The notes below the pieces were generated by a model. That model saw only the letters and a list, made by a program, of their open reading frames with translations, searched no databases and was not told the origin of the DNA. The translations under genes were made by a program, and so were the position numbers. From a virus, in IMG/VR virus record IMGVR_UViG_3300047678_000650, positions 1 through 23,962 of that record: 23,962 nucleotides of DNA. One strand, written 5' to 3'. Shown here piece by piece: positions 1 through 7,734 of this stretch (within the stretch, counting starts at the first letter, position 1; the number at the start of each line of letters is the position of its first letter).

Positions 1-30
1 GACGCTGTGGTGATGGTCGGTCATCGTTGA
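1..30 (+). CDS. 3' end of upstream gene (partial)
   Basis: The first ten codons read in frame 1 and end at TGA (28-30), giving a C-terminus DAVVMVGHR. In lambda-type gene order the gene before gpW and the portal is the large terminase subunit, so that is the likely identity. Nothing in these nine residues proves it. Confidence 0.4.
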   Translation, partial: DAVVMVGHR

Positions 31-37
31 GCCGCGA

Positions 38-44
38 TTGACAG
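38..44 (+). promoter_or_regulatory. TTGACAG start-associated motif
   Basis: TTGACAG with exactly 12 nt (45-56) before ATG 57. No Shine-Dalgarno sequence is present in the gap. Confidence 0.6.
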
Positions 45-56
45 GCAACGGGACGC

Positions 57-314
57 ATGGCGTCCACACCTGATTACTCCATCGGCTTCAGTCGTGAAGA
101 GGTGGAGGAAATCCTCGCCGCCCAGAAGGCAGAGCTGAAGCGCACGCTCGCGGCGTGGTCGGAATCCGGGTCGTCGGTGCAAAAGAGACGCATCGACGAG
201 ATCCATGCGGTCATTGCCGCGTGTCAGACCGCGCTGCGCAAACTTGCACCGGAAATTTATGACCATCCCGTTCGTGTCGGCACGAGCGAGGTCATCGGCC
301 ATCTGCCTAAATGA
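57..314 (+). CDS. Small head-completion (gpW-position) protein
   Basis: An 85-residue, mostly helical, charged protein sits directly before the portal gene, where lambda carries gpW, the 68-residue protein that plugs the portal and allows tail joining. The N-terminal GFSREEVEEILAAQKAEL helix and the RRIDEIHAVIAACQTALRKL helix fit a helical head-joining protein. The assignment rests on size, position and helicity, not on a diagnostic motif. The stop overlaps the portal start (ATGA at 311-314), so the two are translationally coupled. Its own start is set by TTGACAG 12 nt upstream. Confidence 0.55.
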   Translation: MASTPDYSIGFSREEVEEILAAQKAELKRTLAAWSESGSSVQKRRIDEIHAVIAACQTALRKLAPEIYDHPVRVGTSEVIGHLPK

Positions 315-1762
315 ATCCGCTGCGCTCGATCGTCACGCGGCTTCTGCCGACTGCCTGGATGTCGCCCTACGAAGCGGCGAATCCCTCGCCACGTCGCGGG
401 CGCGTGCCGGGTGCCGCGCCGCGCGATGCGAAACTCGATCTGCTGCCGGGCGTCCGGCGCGAGCTGGTCCGTCGCTCCCGCTATCTCCACAAGAATTCCG
501 GCTTCGTGCGCGAACTGGTCGGCAACATGGCGATCTACGCCACAGGCGATGGCATCAAGCCACAGGCACTTTCGGGCAACCCGGACTGGAACAAAGCCGC
601 CGAGGAATACTTCGCGCGTTGGGCCGCACGCTGCGAGATCACGAACCGCTTCTGCTTCGCCGAGTGCCAGGCGCTCGTCTGCCGGGGCATGGACGTGGAT
701 GGCGAATACTTCGTCCACAAGGCGCTCAATGCCGATGGCGGCCTGCGGCTGCAACTCATCGAATCCCATCGCATCGGCGACGCCGATCGCGGCGACACGG
801 AGGACGGCATCGGCTTCGATGAATACGGTGCTCCCGCCTTCTACCGCGTGCTGCTCGACGACGGCACCTTTGAGAACGTCCCCGCGCACCTGATCCTCCA
901 CGTCTTCGAGCCGGAGTATGCGAGCGCGGTGCGCCAGGCTCCCACGTTGCAGCACAGCACGAATCATCTGCTCGACGAGATGGAGCTGCTGGCGCTGGAG
1001 AAGCACGCGGTCAAAGACAACGCGGACGTGGCGCGCGTGCTCAAAACGGAGCGCGGCGAACTCGATGAGGACGGCGACTTCGCCATCGGGAACAAGAATG
1101 CCGGCGCAGGGGAGGCGAGCGATCCGGGCGCATTGCAGAAGATCGTCGGTGGCAAGCTCGTCTCTCTCAAGGTCGGCGAATCGCTCGACAGCTTTCAGCC
1201 CAACCGGCCCAGCCCGACGTTCACTGGCTTCCTCGAGCATCTGCGGCGCGACTCCGCTCTCGGGCACATTCCTTACGAGTTCGCCGCTGATTCGAGCAAG
1301 GTCGGTGGCGCGGGCGTGCGTCTCGTCGTGGCCAAGGCGGATCGTCGCTTTTCCTATCGGCAGCTCATCCTGATCGAGCGGTTCCTGAAACCGGTGTGGT
1401 TGTTCGTCATCGGCGACGCCATCACCTCAGGCCAGCTCACGGCCGTGGAAAACTGGACCAAGGTCGCCTTCACAACGCCGCGCCGGATCACCGTGGATGC
1501 GGGACGCGAGGCGCAGCAGAATCGCTCGGACGTGGAGATGGGTCTGAAGACCTTGAGCGAGCATTTCGCGGAACAGGGCATGGACTTCGCCGAGGAGATG
1601 GACATCCGCGCGCAGAACGCCCGCGCGCTCCTCAATCTCGCCGAGAAATACAACGTGCCGCTTGAGATGCTGTGGAAGCCGAGCGGCGGCATCGCGGCCA
1701 CGCCGGCGGTCGGGGAAGTCGAAGACCCACCATCGATCACCGGCATCCTGCAGCCAGGATAG
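311..1762 (+). CDS. Phage portal protein, lambda gpB-like family
   Basis: A 483-residue protein of the usual length for lambda-family portals, the dodecameric ring through which DNA is packaged and to which the tail connector binds. Family-like features are the early RRELVRRSRYLHKNSGFVRELV helix, GMDVDGEYF (about residues 127-135), the LIESHRIGD strand, HVFEPEYASAVRQAPTL and the IPYEFAADSSKVGGAGVRL segment near residue 325. It starts at ATG 311, coupled to the gene before it. It is followed by the protease gene after a 50-nt gap, the standard head operon order. Confidence 0.9.
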   Translation: MNPLRSIVTRLLPTAWMSPYEAANPSPRRGRVPGAAPRDAKLDLLPGVRRELVRRSRYLHKNSGFVRELVGNMAIYATGDGIKPQALSGNPDWNKAAEEYFARWAARCEITNRFCFAECQALVCRGMDVDGEYFVHKALNADGGLRLQLIESHRIGDADRGDTEDGIGFDEYGAPAFYRVLLDDGTFENVPAHLILHVFEPEYASAVRQAPTLQHSTNHLLDEMELLALEKHAVKDNADVARVLKTERGELDEDGDFAIGNKNAGAGEASDPGALQKIVGGKLVSLKVGESLDSFQPNRPSPTFTGFLEHLRRDSALGHIPYEFAADSSKVGGAGVRLVVAKADRRFSYRQLILIERFLKPVWLFVIGDAITSGQLTAVENWTKVAFTTPRRITVDAGREAQQNRSDVEMGLKTLSEHFAEQGMDFAEEMDIRAQNARALLNLAEKYNVPLEMLWKPSGGIAATPAVGEVEDPPSITGILQPG

Positions 1763-1793
1763 CGCGACCGGTCGTGTCGAAACGAAGGGCGCG

Positions 1794-1800
1794 TTGACAG
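1794..1800 (+). promoter_or_regulatory. TTGACAG motif that decides the protease start
   Basis: TTGACAG lies 12 nt before GTG 1813. A second in-frame GTG at 1804 is only 3 nt away, so the recurring 12-nt spacing favours 1813. Confidence 0.6.
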
Positions 1801-1812
1801 TGCGTGGCGGGC

Positions 1813-2634
1813 GTGACGCCTCTCCTTCACGCCATTCATTACCAGCCTTGGCTCATCACGCCGGAGGCCCACGCGGCGATGCGTCGGGCCGCGGGTAACG
1901 CGGGACTTTTCACCGAGCCCGCGAAACCGGCGCCAGCACCAGACCTGCTGGCCGTGGAGAACGGCGTCGGCATCGTCTCGATCATGGGCGTGCTGATGAA
2001 GCGGCCGGACTTCTTCTCGCGCCTGCTGCTCGGCGCGACGGACATGGAGGACATCGAGGCAGCGCTCATCGCCGCGCGCGACCGCGCGGATGTGCAGGCG
2101 GTCTTTCTCGATGTGGATTCACCCGGAGGCACCGTGAACGGCACGCCGGAACTGGCCGCGCTCCTGGCCGATGTCTCGACGGCTAAATACACCTACGCCT
2201 TCACCGACGGGCAGATGTGCAGCGCCGCCTACTGGATTGCGTCGCAGGCCGACGCGATTTTTGCGACGCCGAGTGCGCGGGTCGGTTCCATCGGCGTGTT
2301 GCTCCCGGTGCTCGACGAAAGCGAGGCGTTCAAGCAGGCGGGGCTGAAGGTCGAGTTGTTCGCGGCCGGCAAGTTCAAGAGCATCGGCGTCGAGGGCACG
2401 ACGCTCACCGAAGAACAGCGAGCGTGGATTCAGGCACAGGTGGACGAGACCTATGGCGACTTCAAAGCGGCGGTGCTCGCACGCGGTCGCCGGATCACGC
2501 CCGACGTGATGGAAGGCCAGAGCTTCTCGGGCCGCAAAGCGTCCTACAACTCGCTCACTTCTGGTGTCGTCCAGGACCGCGCCACCGCGCTGATGAAGCT
2601 GCGTGAGCGGCATGTGAAGGTGCAGGCGAGTTGA
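1813..2634 (+). CDS. S49-family head maturation protease
   Basis: A 273-residue serine protease of the SppA/lambda gpC type that would process scaffold and capsid components during prohead maturation. Visible family landmarks are FLDVDSPGGTVNG (residues 98-110), the nucleophile Ser137 in QMCSAAYW, the VGSIGV strand (157-162) and the general-base Lys in AGKFKSIG (around 187-189). These form a Ser-Lys dyad rather than a classic triad. I place the start at GTG 1813 from the upstream TTGACAG spacing; an in-frame GTG at 1804 would add three residues. Unlike lambda C/Nu3, the scaffold is a separate downstream gene. Confidence 0.9.
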   Translation: MTPLLHAIHYQPWLITPEAHAAMRRAAGNAGLFTEPAKPAPAPDLLAVENGVGIVSIMGVLMKRPDFFSRLLLGATDMEDIEAALIAARDRADVQAVFLDVDSPGGTVNGTPELAALLADVSTAKYTYAFTDGQMCSAAYWIASQADAIFATPSARVGSIGVLLPVLDESEAFKQAGLKVELFAAGKFKSIGVEGTTLTEEQRAWIQAQVDETYGDFKAAVLARGRRITPDVMEGQSFSGRKASYNSLTSGVVQDRATALMKLRERHVKVQAS

Positions 2635-2637
2635 CAG
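2631..2637 (+). promoter_or_regulatory. TTGACAG motif before scaffold gene
   Basis: TTGACAG overlaps the protease stop codon (TGA 2632-2634) and lies 16 nt before ATG 2654, a longer gap than most copies. Confidence 0.5.
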
Positions 2638-2653
2638 GCATCGACGGGCACAG

Positions 2654-3196
2654 ATGAAAACCATCGACGAGCAACTTGAAGACGCCCTCGCACGGGTGAA
2701 GCAACTGGAGACCGACCAGGAGGCCGGCCCCAAACTCCTGAGCGAAGCGGCGAAATCCTCCCACGATCTCCGCGAGCAGGTCACCGCACTCATCAACGAG
2801 AAGGCGACGCTCACCCAGGACAAGGAAACCCTCGCGCTCGCCAACGGTGAGCTGACCGAGCAACGCGACCAACTCGCCAGTGATCTCGCCAGCGCGAAGC
2901 AATCGCTGACTTCCGCCGCGACCGCCGCTGAGGAGCTCACCAAGGCGAAGGAGCAACTTACCTCGCTCAACGCCGAGGTCGAGAAGCTCAAAGACGAAGC
3001 GAAGACCGCCGAGCGGATCGCCGCCGAGCGCTACGGCGCCGCCAGCCCCAAGCCCCTCCCGGTCACCTCGCGTGGCGACGCCAAGGCTACCGAACTCGTC
3101 ACCAACTTCAAAGCCATCACCGACCCGAAGGAACAAACCGCCTTCTGGCGCTCCCTCTCTCCCGAACAGCGCACGCTCATCCTCAACGCTCAGTAA
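2654..3196 (+). CDS. Coiled-coil capsid scaffold protein
   Basis: A 180-residue protein between protease and major capsid genes. Residues 1-125 are almost uninterrupted heptad-like helix, rich in Lys, Glu, Gln and Leu (for example LEDALARVKQLETDQEAG and LTSLNAEVEKLKDEAK). A short Pro-rich linker (SPKPLPVTSRGD) and a C-terminal helical segment ending in RTLILNAQ follow. This layout, a long coiled coil plus a small C-terminal capsid-binding region, is typical of phage scaffolds that are removed or cleaved as the head matures. No sequence-specific family motif was recognised, so the role is from architecture and position. Confidence 0.7.
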   Translation: MKTIDEQLEDALARVKQLETDQEAGPKLLSEAAKSSHDLREQVTALINEKATLTQDKETLALANGELTEQRDQLASDLASAKQSLTSAATAAEELTKAKEQLTSLNAEVEKLKDEAKTAERIAAERYGAASPKPLPVTSRGDAKATELVTNFKAITDPKEQTAFWRSLSPEQRTLILNAQ

Positions 3197-3208
3197 CCGA
3201 CCACTCCC

Positions 3209-4102
3209 ATGCCCAACACCATCACCAACGTCAAAGACATCAAGGTCGCGCAGAACGCCCTCCAGCCGTGGATGGCCGGACTGCTTCCGCTGCGCGCCTT
3301 CTCCACGAACTTCTCGCCTGAGCCGGCGGACAAGCTCGACACCGTGCGCGTGCCCGTGGTCGGCGCTCCGTCGCAGTCCAGCGAGTTCGCCGGCAGCTAT
3401 ACCAACAACGCGGATTCGACCGTCTCGGTCATCCCGGTGCAGCTCAACAAGCACAAGTTCAAGACCGTCCACGTCACCGCCCGCGAGGCCAGCGAGACGG
3501 CGCTCAATGTGCTCGAAACGCTCGTGTCCAGCGCGGTCAAACAACTCGCGCAGGATGTTCTCCAGGACATCTTCTCGTCCATCACCGCCGATCCCTACGG
3601 CGCTCCAGGCATTCCGGCGCTCGCCGCTTCCGCGTTCGACTACAAAAAGATTCTGGCGATCCGCGAGGCGTGCAGCCTGGCGAAGATGCCGGTCAGCGAC
3701 CGCGCGCTCGTCCTCGATGGCGCGTATTTCACGAACCTGCTAGGTGACGAGATCGTGGCCAAGAGCTTCATGACACCGATTGCGCAGCCCGGTGTCGTCG
3801 AGGCGCAGATTCGCCGGCTCGCTGGCTTCGACATCTTCGAGACCACGATCCTGCCGGAAAACGGCGAGAAGCTCGTCGGCTTCGCGGCGCACCCGAGCGG
3901 CCTTGCGGTCGCCATGCGTTACCTGGAGCCCGTGGCCGACTACGACGAAGCCGGCGCGGTCACCGACCCGGACACGGGCCTGACCTTTGGCTACCTGCGC
4001 TATACCGAGACGCAAAGCAACCGCATCTTCGTCACCGTCGAGTGCCTCTACGGCTACAAGCAGGCCATCGTCGACGGCATCAAGCGTATCGTGAAGCCGT
4101 AA
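3209..4102 (+). CDS. Major capsid protein
   Basis: A 297-residue protein 12 nt after the scaffold gene, and the last gene before a strong terminator. Both the position and the length suit an HK97-fold coat subunit. Recognisable stretches are LLPLRAFSTNFSPEPADKLDTV near the N-terminus, the helical NVLETLVSSAVKQLAQDVLQDI (spine-helix-like, about residues 98-120), an ALVLDGAYFTNLL strand-helix pair and a C-terminal ESVECLYGYKQ-like beta region (actual residues TVECLYGYKQAIVDGI). The start ATG 3209 has neither a clear Shine-Dalgarno sequence nor the TTGACAG motif, so expression may rely on readthrough from the scaffold gene. Confidence 0.85.
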   Translation: MPNTITNVKDIKVAQNALQPWMAGLLPLRAFSTNFSPEPADKLDTVRVPVVGAPSQSSEFAGSYTNNADSTVSVIPVQLNKHKFKTVHVTAREASETALNVLETLVSSAVKQLAQDVLQDIFSSITADPYGAPGIPALAASAFDYKKILAIREACSLAKMPVSDRALVLDGAYFTNLLGDEIVAKSFMTPIAQPGVVEAQIRRLAGFDIFETTILPENGEKLVGFAAHPSGLAVAMRYLEPVADYDEAGAVTDPDTGLTFGYLRYTETQSNRIFVTVECLYGYKQAIVDGIKRIVKP

Positions 4103-4130
4103 GCGCGGCACACATCATTCGGTGGTTGCG

Positions 4131-4163
4131 AGCCCCGCTGCTGGAATCGGCAGTGGGGCTTTT
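4131..4163 (+). terminator. Rho-independent terminator after capsid gene
   Basis: An 11-bp stem (4131-4141 with 4150-4160, one G-U pair), an 8-nt loop and a TTT tract form a good intrinsic terminator 28 nt after the capsid stop. It separates the head operon from the convergent gene at 4190-6082. Confidence 0.85.
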
Positions 4164-4189
4164 GCGTTTCAGGCGCCACCAACGCGATC

Positions 4190-6082
4190 CTAGAGACTTA
4201 GTCCGAGCTTCGCGCCTTCTAACCGTGCGCATTCGACTCGCTTGTTCAAATTCGTGAGTGCCGGTTGCATTGCTTTGCGGATCGTCATCCTAAGTAACTC
4301 TAGCTTTTTGCTCAATCGCTCTTCGGCATCTTGGCGCTCACGGAGAATCCCCGATAGAGCCTTACTCAACAAACTCCGCGCCTGCCCATCGCGTTCTCGT
4401 TGAGCCGCGTAGATTTTCTCCAGAGCCGCAACCGTCTGCTCCTGCATCACACCCACGGCACCGAGAAGCGCCATCAACTGCCCACGGTTCACAGTTCGTC
4501 CCTTTCTCGCCATGCGATGCATAACACCGAGCTTCCGTTGGATACGGCAGAGAAAGACCAACGCTTGCTGCTGAGCGAGCGTCCCGACATCCGGCCATAG
4601 GAACTTTCGCCACCAAGCGATTGATTGATAACGGCTCTCAATCGACGCGCTCAATTGCGCAAGCTCATTCAAGCTTTGAACAATGAGGCCGCACGCCTCC
4701 TCCGGTTGCAGCCAACTGTCATAAGTGATCCACGACTCAAGCGCCTGCTTCGTCTGCTCCACACCCTGCTTAGCTTCGCGCGCCCACTTCTTTAACCGCA
4801 AGTCCTGTGCGGCTCGCGCTTTGTTGAACTCTGCCGATGCTTCCGCCTCATGAACTCTCGCCTGCGATTGGAACTGCGAGAGTGCTGATTCGTAAGACGC
4901 CACGGCCTCCTTGAAAGGACGCTGCTTAATATCCCCCGTGAACTCACGCCCCTTCATCGCGCCAAAAATACCACCTGCTATCCCACCAATCACCGTTCCA
5001 ACGCCCGGCCAGAGCATAGTCCCAAGAACGGCACCGCTCTTCGCGCCTACCGCGCCACCTACACCGGTGCCAGTTGCATCCAAGGCTGCATGCTTCGCAG
5101 CGGTTGCGAAGTCCGTTTTTCCTGTGAGCAGAAGGTCAAACTCGCGCAACCCGGAGAGCGCCAATGTCACGTAGGGCAAGTGCCCGTGAACAACCGTCTC
5201 GCCGTGGGTGGCTAAAGCTTCGGCATGCTGGAGGTGGTCATGTATAGCCCCCCCAGAAAGAGCATCATCCACGATTACAACGCCATGCGAACCAGACGCC
5301 AATGCGTCGTGAACTCCATCCAAACCGTGGCTGGTGGCTGGATCGAAATGCAGTGAGTGCTCGGGAATCCCTGCGGCATCACCGGGCACTACGACCGCAG
5401 TGTCAGGATACCGATCAAAGTGCCCCGACAAGTCGCTCACATCCCCATATGTCTTCACATTGACCTCGTGGCCATCCCAAGTGAGATCCCATCTGGGAGT
5501 ATTTAGATGAGGCGCAAGATCGGAATCGACGTTCGCCTCGTGAAGGTGTCTCAATACGGCAGCTTCGCCAACGGAGCCAACCAACGCACGATGTGCGAGA
5601 TCGTGGGTATCCACATTTTCGAGATGAAGGCCAAGTTTGAGTCGTTCCGCGATCGTATGCGAGGGCAACCCGTGGCTTAGGTCGGAGAAAGAATCAATCG
5701 CTCCATGCGCTCGGAGTGCGACCCCAGCAATAACGTCGTGGTCGATTGAAGCAAAAGCGCTATGGACGTCCTCGATTGCCCATGCACTGATTTCAACAGC
5801 GCCGACCGCTGCGAGTCGCCGGTCCAGTGCGTTCGCCGAGAGTCTCTCGGAAACCGTGTCCCAAGAAACGTCTCTCCATGATTCAGCCTCGGGAGTCGCA
5901 GCCAGGCCCATTGACCGAGAGCGAAGCTCGATCGCGTAAGGATCGTAAGGCGCAGGGAGCAGCGCTTGCATGGCGTGCGCAACGTCGTCACGGCGAGACC
6001 GCATCCGCCAATAGTGCGGCGTGAAGAAGCGATAACAGTTAAACACGCGCCGCACGAAGCGACCGATATCGGCAAGTTTCAT
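4190..6082 (-). CDS. Nuclease-like domain plus glycine-zipper membrane protein (accessory)
   Basis: A 630-residue protein on the minus strand, between head and tail modules that run on the plus strand, with visibly lower GC than its neighbours. Residues 165-240 carry the spacing of a PD-(D/E)xK-type nuclease core: GE at 172-173 in a helix, WDL with D199, then EVNVK with K210 (the usual Glu of ExK is Asn208), followed by a DAVVVP-like strand (TAVVVPGDAAGIP). Residues 335-378 are a Gly/Ala-rich hydrophobic hairpin (GGAVGAKSGAVLG ... GTVIGGIAGGIFGA) of glycine-zipper type. Residues 385-630 are long amphipathic helices. I infer a membrane-linked effector, possibly anti-phage or toxin-like. Family membership is not established, and the nuclease reading depends on a non-canonical active site. 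Confidence 0.6.
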   Translation of the reverse strand: MKLADIGRFVRRVFNCYRFFTPHYWRMRSRRDDVAHAMQALLPAPYDPYAIELRSRSMGLAATPEAESWRDVSWDTVSERLSANALDRRLAAVGAVEISAWAIEDVHSAFASIDHDVIAGVALRAHGAIDSFSDLSHGLPSHTIAERLKLGLHLENVDTHDLAHRALVGSVGEAAVLRHLHEANVDSDLAPHLNTPRWDLTWDGHEVNVKTYGDVSDLSGHFDRYPDTAVVVPGDAAGIPEHSLHFDPATSHGLDGVHDALASGSHGVVIVDDALSGGAIHDHLQHAEALATHGETVVHGHLPYVTLALSGLREFDLLLTGKTDFATAAKHAALDATGTGVGGAVGAKSGAVLGTMLWPGVGTVIGGIAGGIFGAMKGREFTGDIKQRPFKEAVASYESALSQFQSQARVHEAEASAEFNKARAAQDLRLKKWAREAKQGVEQTKQALESWITYDSWLQPEEACGLIVQSLNELAQLSASIESRYQSIAWWRKFLWPDVGTLAQQQALVFLCRIQRKLGVMHRMARKGRTVNRGQLMALLGAVGVMQEQTVAALEKIYAAQRERDGQARSLLSKALSGILRERQDAEERLSKKLELLRMTIRKAMQPALTNLNKRVECARLEGAKLGLSL

Positions 6083-6127
6083 CGCGCGTAGGTTACACCG
6101 CTCTGTTCGTCACGGTTCACGTCCGCC

Positions 6128-6155
6128 AGAGTATTCCGACGCCGATTCCGGTCAA
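6128..6155 (-). promoter_or_regulatory. Sigma70-like promoter for the 630-residue gene
   Basis: On the minus strand TTGACC (6150-6155) and TACTCT (6128-6133) are separated by 16 nt. Transcription would start near 6121, about 38 nt before the ATG at 6082. This would give the accessory gene its own promoter. Confidence 0.45.
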
Positions 6156-6194
6156 GCGTGCTACACCTTCTCCGCCGCAAAGCGCGAAGTCAGT

Positions 6195-6201
6195 TTGACA
6201 G
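6195..6201 (+). promoter_or_regulatory. TTGACAG motif before tail/connector operon
   Basis: TTGACAG with 12 nt (6202-6213) before ATG 6214. No gene on this strand precedes it closely, so translational coupling cannot explain the start. Confidence 0.6.
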
Positions 6202-6213
6202 CCGCTCGTCGGC

Positions 6214-6522
6214 ATGTCCCTGCACGATGAAAAAGCCGCTGCGCTCGCTGAGGTTCTCGCCGCCACAGGTGAGGAGATTGTTTGGAAAGGGCGAACGCTC
6301 CATGCGCTCGTGTCCGACAACCCGCTGAGTCAGGATCTCGGGCTGGGCGGATTCGAGCCTAAAGGTGATTGCACGATGAAGGTGCTGCGCTCGGAGCTTG
6401 GAGCGGATCGGCCGAAGCTTGGTGAAACGCTGCTGTTCCAAGGCGCGACCTACCGCATCACGCGCGTCACCGACCATCCGCAGTTCCCGATGATCGTGGT
6501 CGTCGTCGAGCCGGAGGACTAA
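6214..6522 (+). CDS. Head-tail attachment protein (gpFII-like)
   Basis: A 102-residue protein with an N-terminal helix (SLHDEKAAALAEVLAATG) followed by beta strands ending GETLLFQGATYRITRVTDHPQFPMIVVVVEPED. The closing pattern of YRITRV, a short turn and a strongly hydrophobic strand is typical of small phage connector or attachment proteins such as lambda gpFII (117 residues), which bridge the head completion ring and the tail terminator. It opens the tail-side operon and is followed 5 nt later by the tail-completion gene. Assigned from fold pattern and gene order. Confidence 0.55.
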   Translation: MSLHDEKAAALAEVLAATGEEIVWKGRTLHALVSDNPLSQDLGLGGFEPKGDCTMKVLRSELGADRPKLGETLLFQGATYRITRVTDHPQFPMIVVVVEPED

Positions 6523-6527
6523 ACGCC

Positions 6528-6932
6528 ATGCTCGACCACACACTCGATGAGCTTTTGATGGCGCACCTGAAAACGGTGCCCGCACTCGCGGCGCTCCACG
6601 GCTACACCGGCCAGGACGGCGCGGATCACAAGTTGCCGGCGCTCACCGTCAGCACCACGTCGGAACCGCTCGCCGGCTCCGACACTGCGTTTCGCGGCGA
6701 GGTCGGGATCACTGTGGAGAGTGAGGCGCATGACACGACCGCGGCAGCTCACGGCGAACGAGTGGAGGCGGCGCGCTCGGCGTTGGCGAGTCGCGCGGCA
6801 GTGATCGCCGCGCTCAACGCCACCGGACGCCTGCACATCTACGGCTACGCGCCGCTCGGCACGGAGCCGACAGCGGGCGAGGCTCGTTTCGCAACGAAGC
6901 TGAAGTATCGCTTCGGCTTCGGCCCAGCGTGA
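6528..6932 (+). CDS. Tail terminator / completion protein (gpU-like)
   Basis: A 134-residue alpha/beta protein. It has an N-terminal helix (LDELLMAHLKTVPALAAL), a strand LPALTVSTTSEPL, a central strand GEVGITVESEAHD, a helix with RVEAARSALASRAAVIAAL and a final pair of strands ending ATKLKYRFGF. This order matches small tail-terminator proteins that cap the tail tube and dock to the connector. Its place right after the gpFII-like gene supports the role; no unique motif was identified. Confidence 0.5.
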   Translation: MLDHTLDELLMAHLKTVPALAALHGYTGQDGADHKLPALTVSTTSEPLAGSDTAFRGEVGITVESEAHDTTAAAHGERVEAARSALASRAAVIAALNATGRLHIYGYAPLGTEPTAGEARFATKLKYRFGFGPA

Positions 6933-6935
6933 GCG

Positions 6936-6942
6936 TTGACAG
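6936..6942 (+). promoter_or_regulatory. TTGACAG start-associated motif
   Basis: TTGACAG with 12 nt (6943-6954) before ATG 6955, lying between two closely spaced tail genes. Confidence 0.6.
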
Positions 6943-6954
6943 CAATCCGAGGTC

Positions 6955-7287
6955 ATGCCCGCCAACGACGTAAAATTCGGCATCAGCCGCCACGCCGGCA
7001 CGCTCATTGATTCGGTGGAAACCGACGACAGCGTGCAGGTCAAGGAACTGCCCGGCAGCGACGGCGAAATCGCACGCGTGAAACCGTATCGCAAAATGAC
7101 CGAGGGCAGCGTGAAAGGCCACGGCGCATTGGCCGTCGTCCCCGGTGTCGGCGATCCGGGCGTGAGCGGCCTGCCTAATGGCGGCGTAACCGTCATCACG
7201 AACGTGAAGCAGAGCGAGAACAACGAGGACTTCGACGGCTGGGAATACAGCTTCAAACATTACCCGACGGCGGAGGCAGTGAACTGA
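6955..7287 (+). CDS. Small tail protein, possibly tail-tube related
   Basis: A 110-residue, mostly beta protein placed where the major tail (tube) protein is expected, after the terminator-like gene and before the chaperone pair. The last third (NGGVTVITNVKQSENNEDFDG and WEYSFKHYP) resembles the alternating strands of tail-tube proteins. At 110 residues it is shorter than lambda gpV (246), so it could be a minimal tube or a different tail protein. I do not recognise a family. Confidence 0.35.
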   Translation: MPANDVKFGISRHAGTLIDSVETDDSVQVKELPGSDGEIARVKPYRKMTEGSVKGHGALAVVPGVGDPGVSGLPNGGVTVITNVKQSENNEDFDGWEYSFKHYPTAEAVN

Positions 7288-7290
7288 TTT

Positions 7291-7734
7291 ATGCGAAAAG
7301 GTGACCAACTCTGCATCCTGCGCGCCGAGGTGAAAACCGACGCGGACGCGCTCAATCTCCTGCGGCTCGTGGCCGCGCTCACGGCCATCGGCATCCTTCT
7401 CGACGACGACTGCCCGTATCTCGAAACGCGCGAGTTGGTGGAAGGCGCGGAGCGGCGGCTCGTGACGTGGACGCTCAAAGCCAAGAGCATCTGTGGCCAG
7501 CATGATGCGCGGAAGCTCATCGAGGCCTGGCACGATCCGGTGTGGACGACGCAGAACGCCGAGCACCCGTTTGCCTACATCACGACCGCGTTCCGCAACG
7601 CGGGTCTGCTCTCAGCGGAAATCGGGCGGCTGGCTCCCGTCGCGCTGATTCGCAAAGGCAAAAGGTTCGCGCTCGTGCCCTTCGACGCCACGCCGGAACG
7701 CCGCCAGGAACTCCTCACCGCTCTCGAAACATGA
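7291..7734 (+). CDS. Unknown tail-region protein
   Basis: A 147-residue protein with an early hydrophobic helix (LNLLRLVAALTAIGILL), an acidic patch (DDDCPYLE), a central W-rich helix (RRLVTWTLKAK) and a basic C-terminal region (ALIRKGKRFALVPF). It starts 3 nt after the previous stop and its TGA overlaps the chaperone start (ATGA at 7731-7734), so it is an integral member of the tail operon. No function is assigned. Confidence 0.6.
   Translation: MRKGDQLCILRAEVKTDADALNLLRLVAALTAIGILLDDDCPYLETRELVEGAERRLVTWTLKAKSICGQHDARKLIEAWHDPVWTTQNAEHPFAYITTAFRNAGLLSAEIGRLAPVALIRKGKRFALVPFDATPERRQELLTALET

Noticed and set aside
257-1267. Long minus-strand open frame opposite the portal gene
   Set aside because: It is a GC-driven shadow of the portal gene, which has clear family features; similar antisense frames at 2119-3544, 7715-8860, 11858-12925 and 13584-14732 were rejected for the same reason.
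1804-1812. GTG 1804 as the protease start
   Set aside because: It lies only 3 nt after TTGACAG, while GTG 1813 gives the recurrent 12-nt gap.
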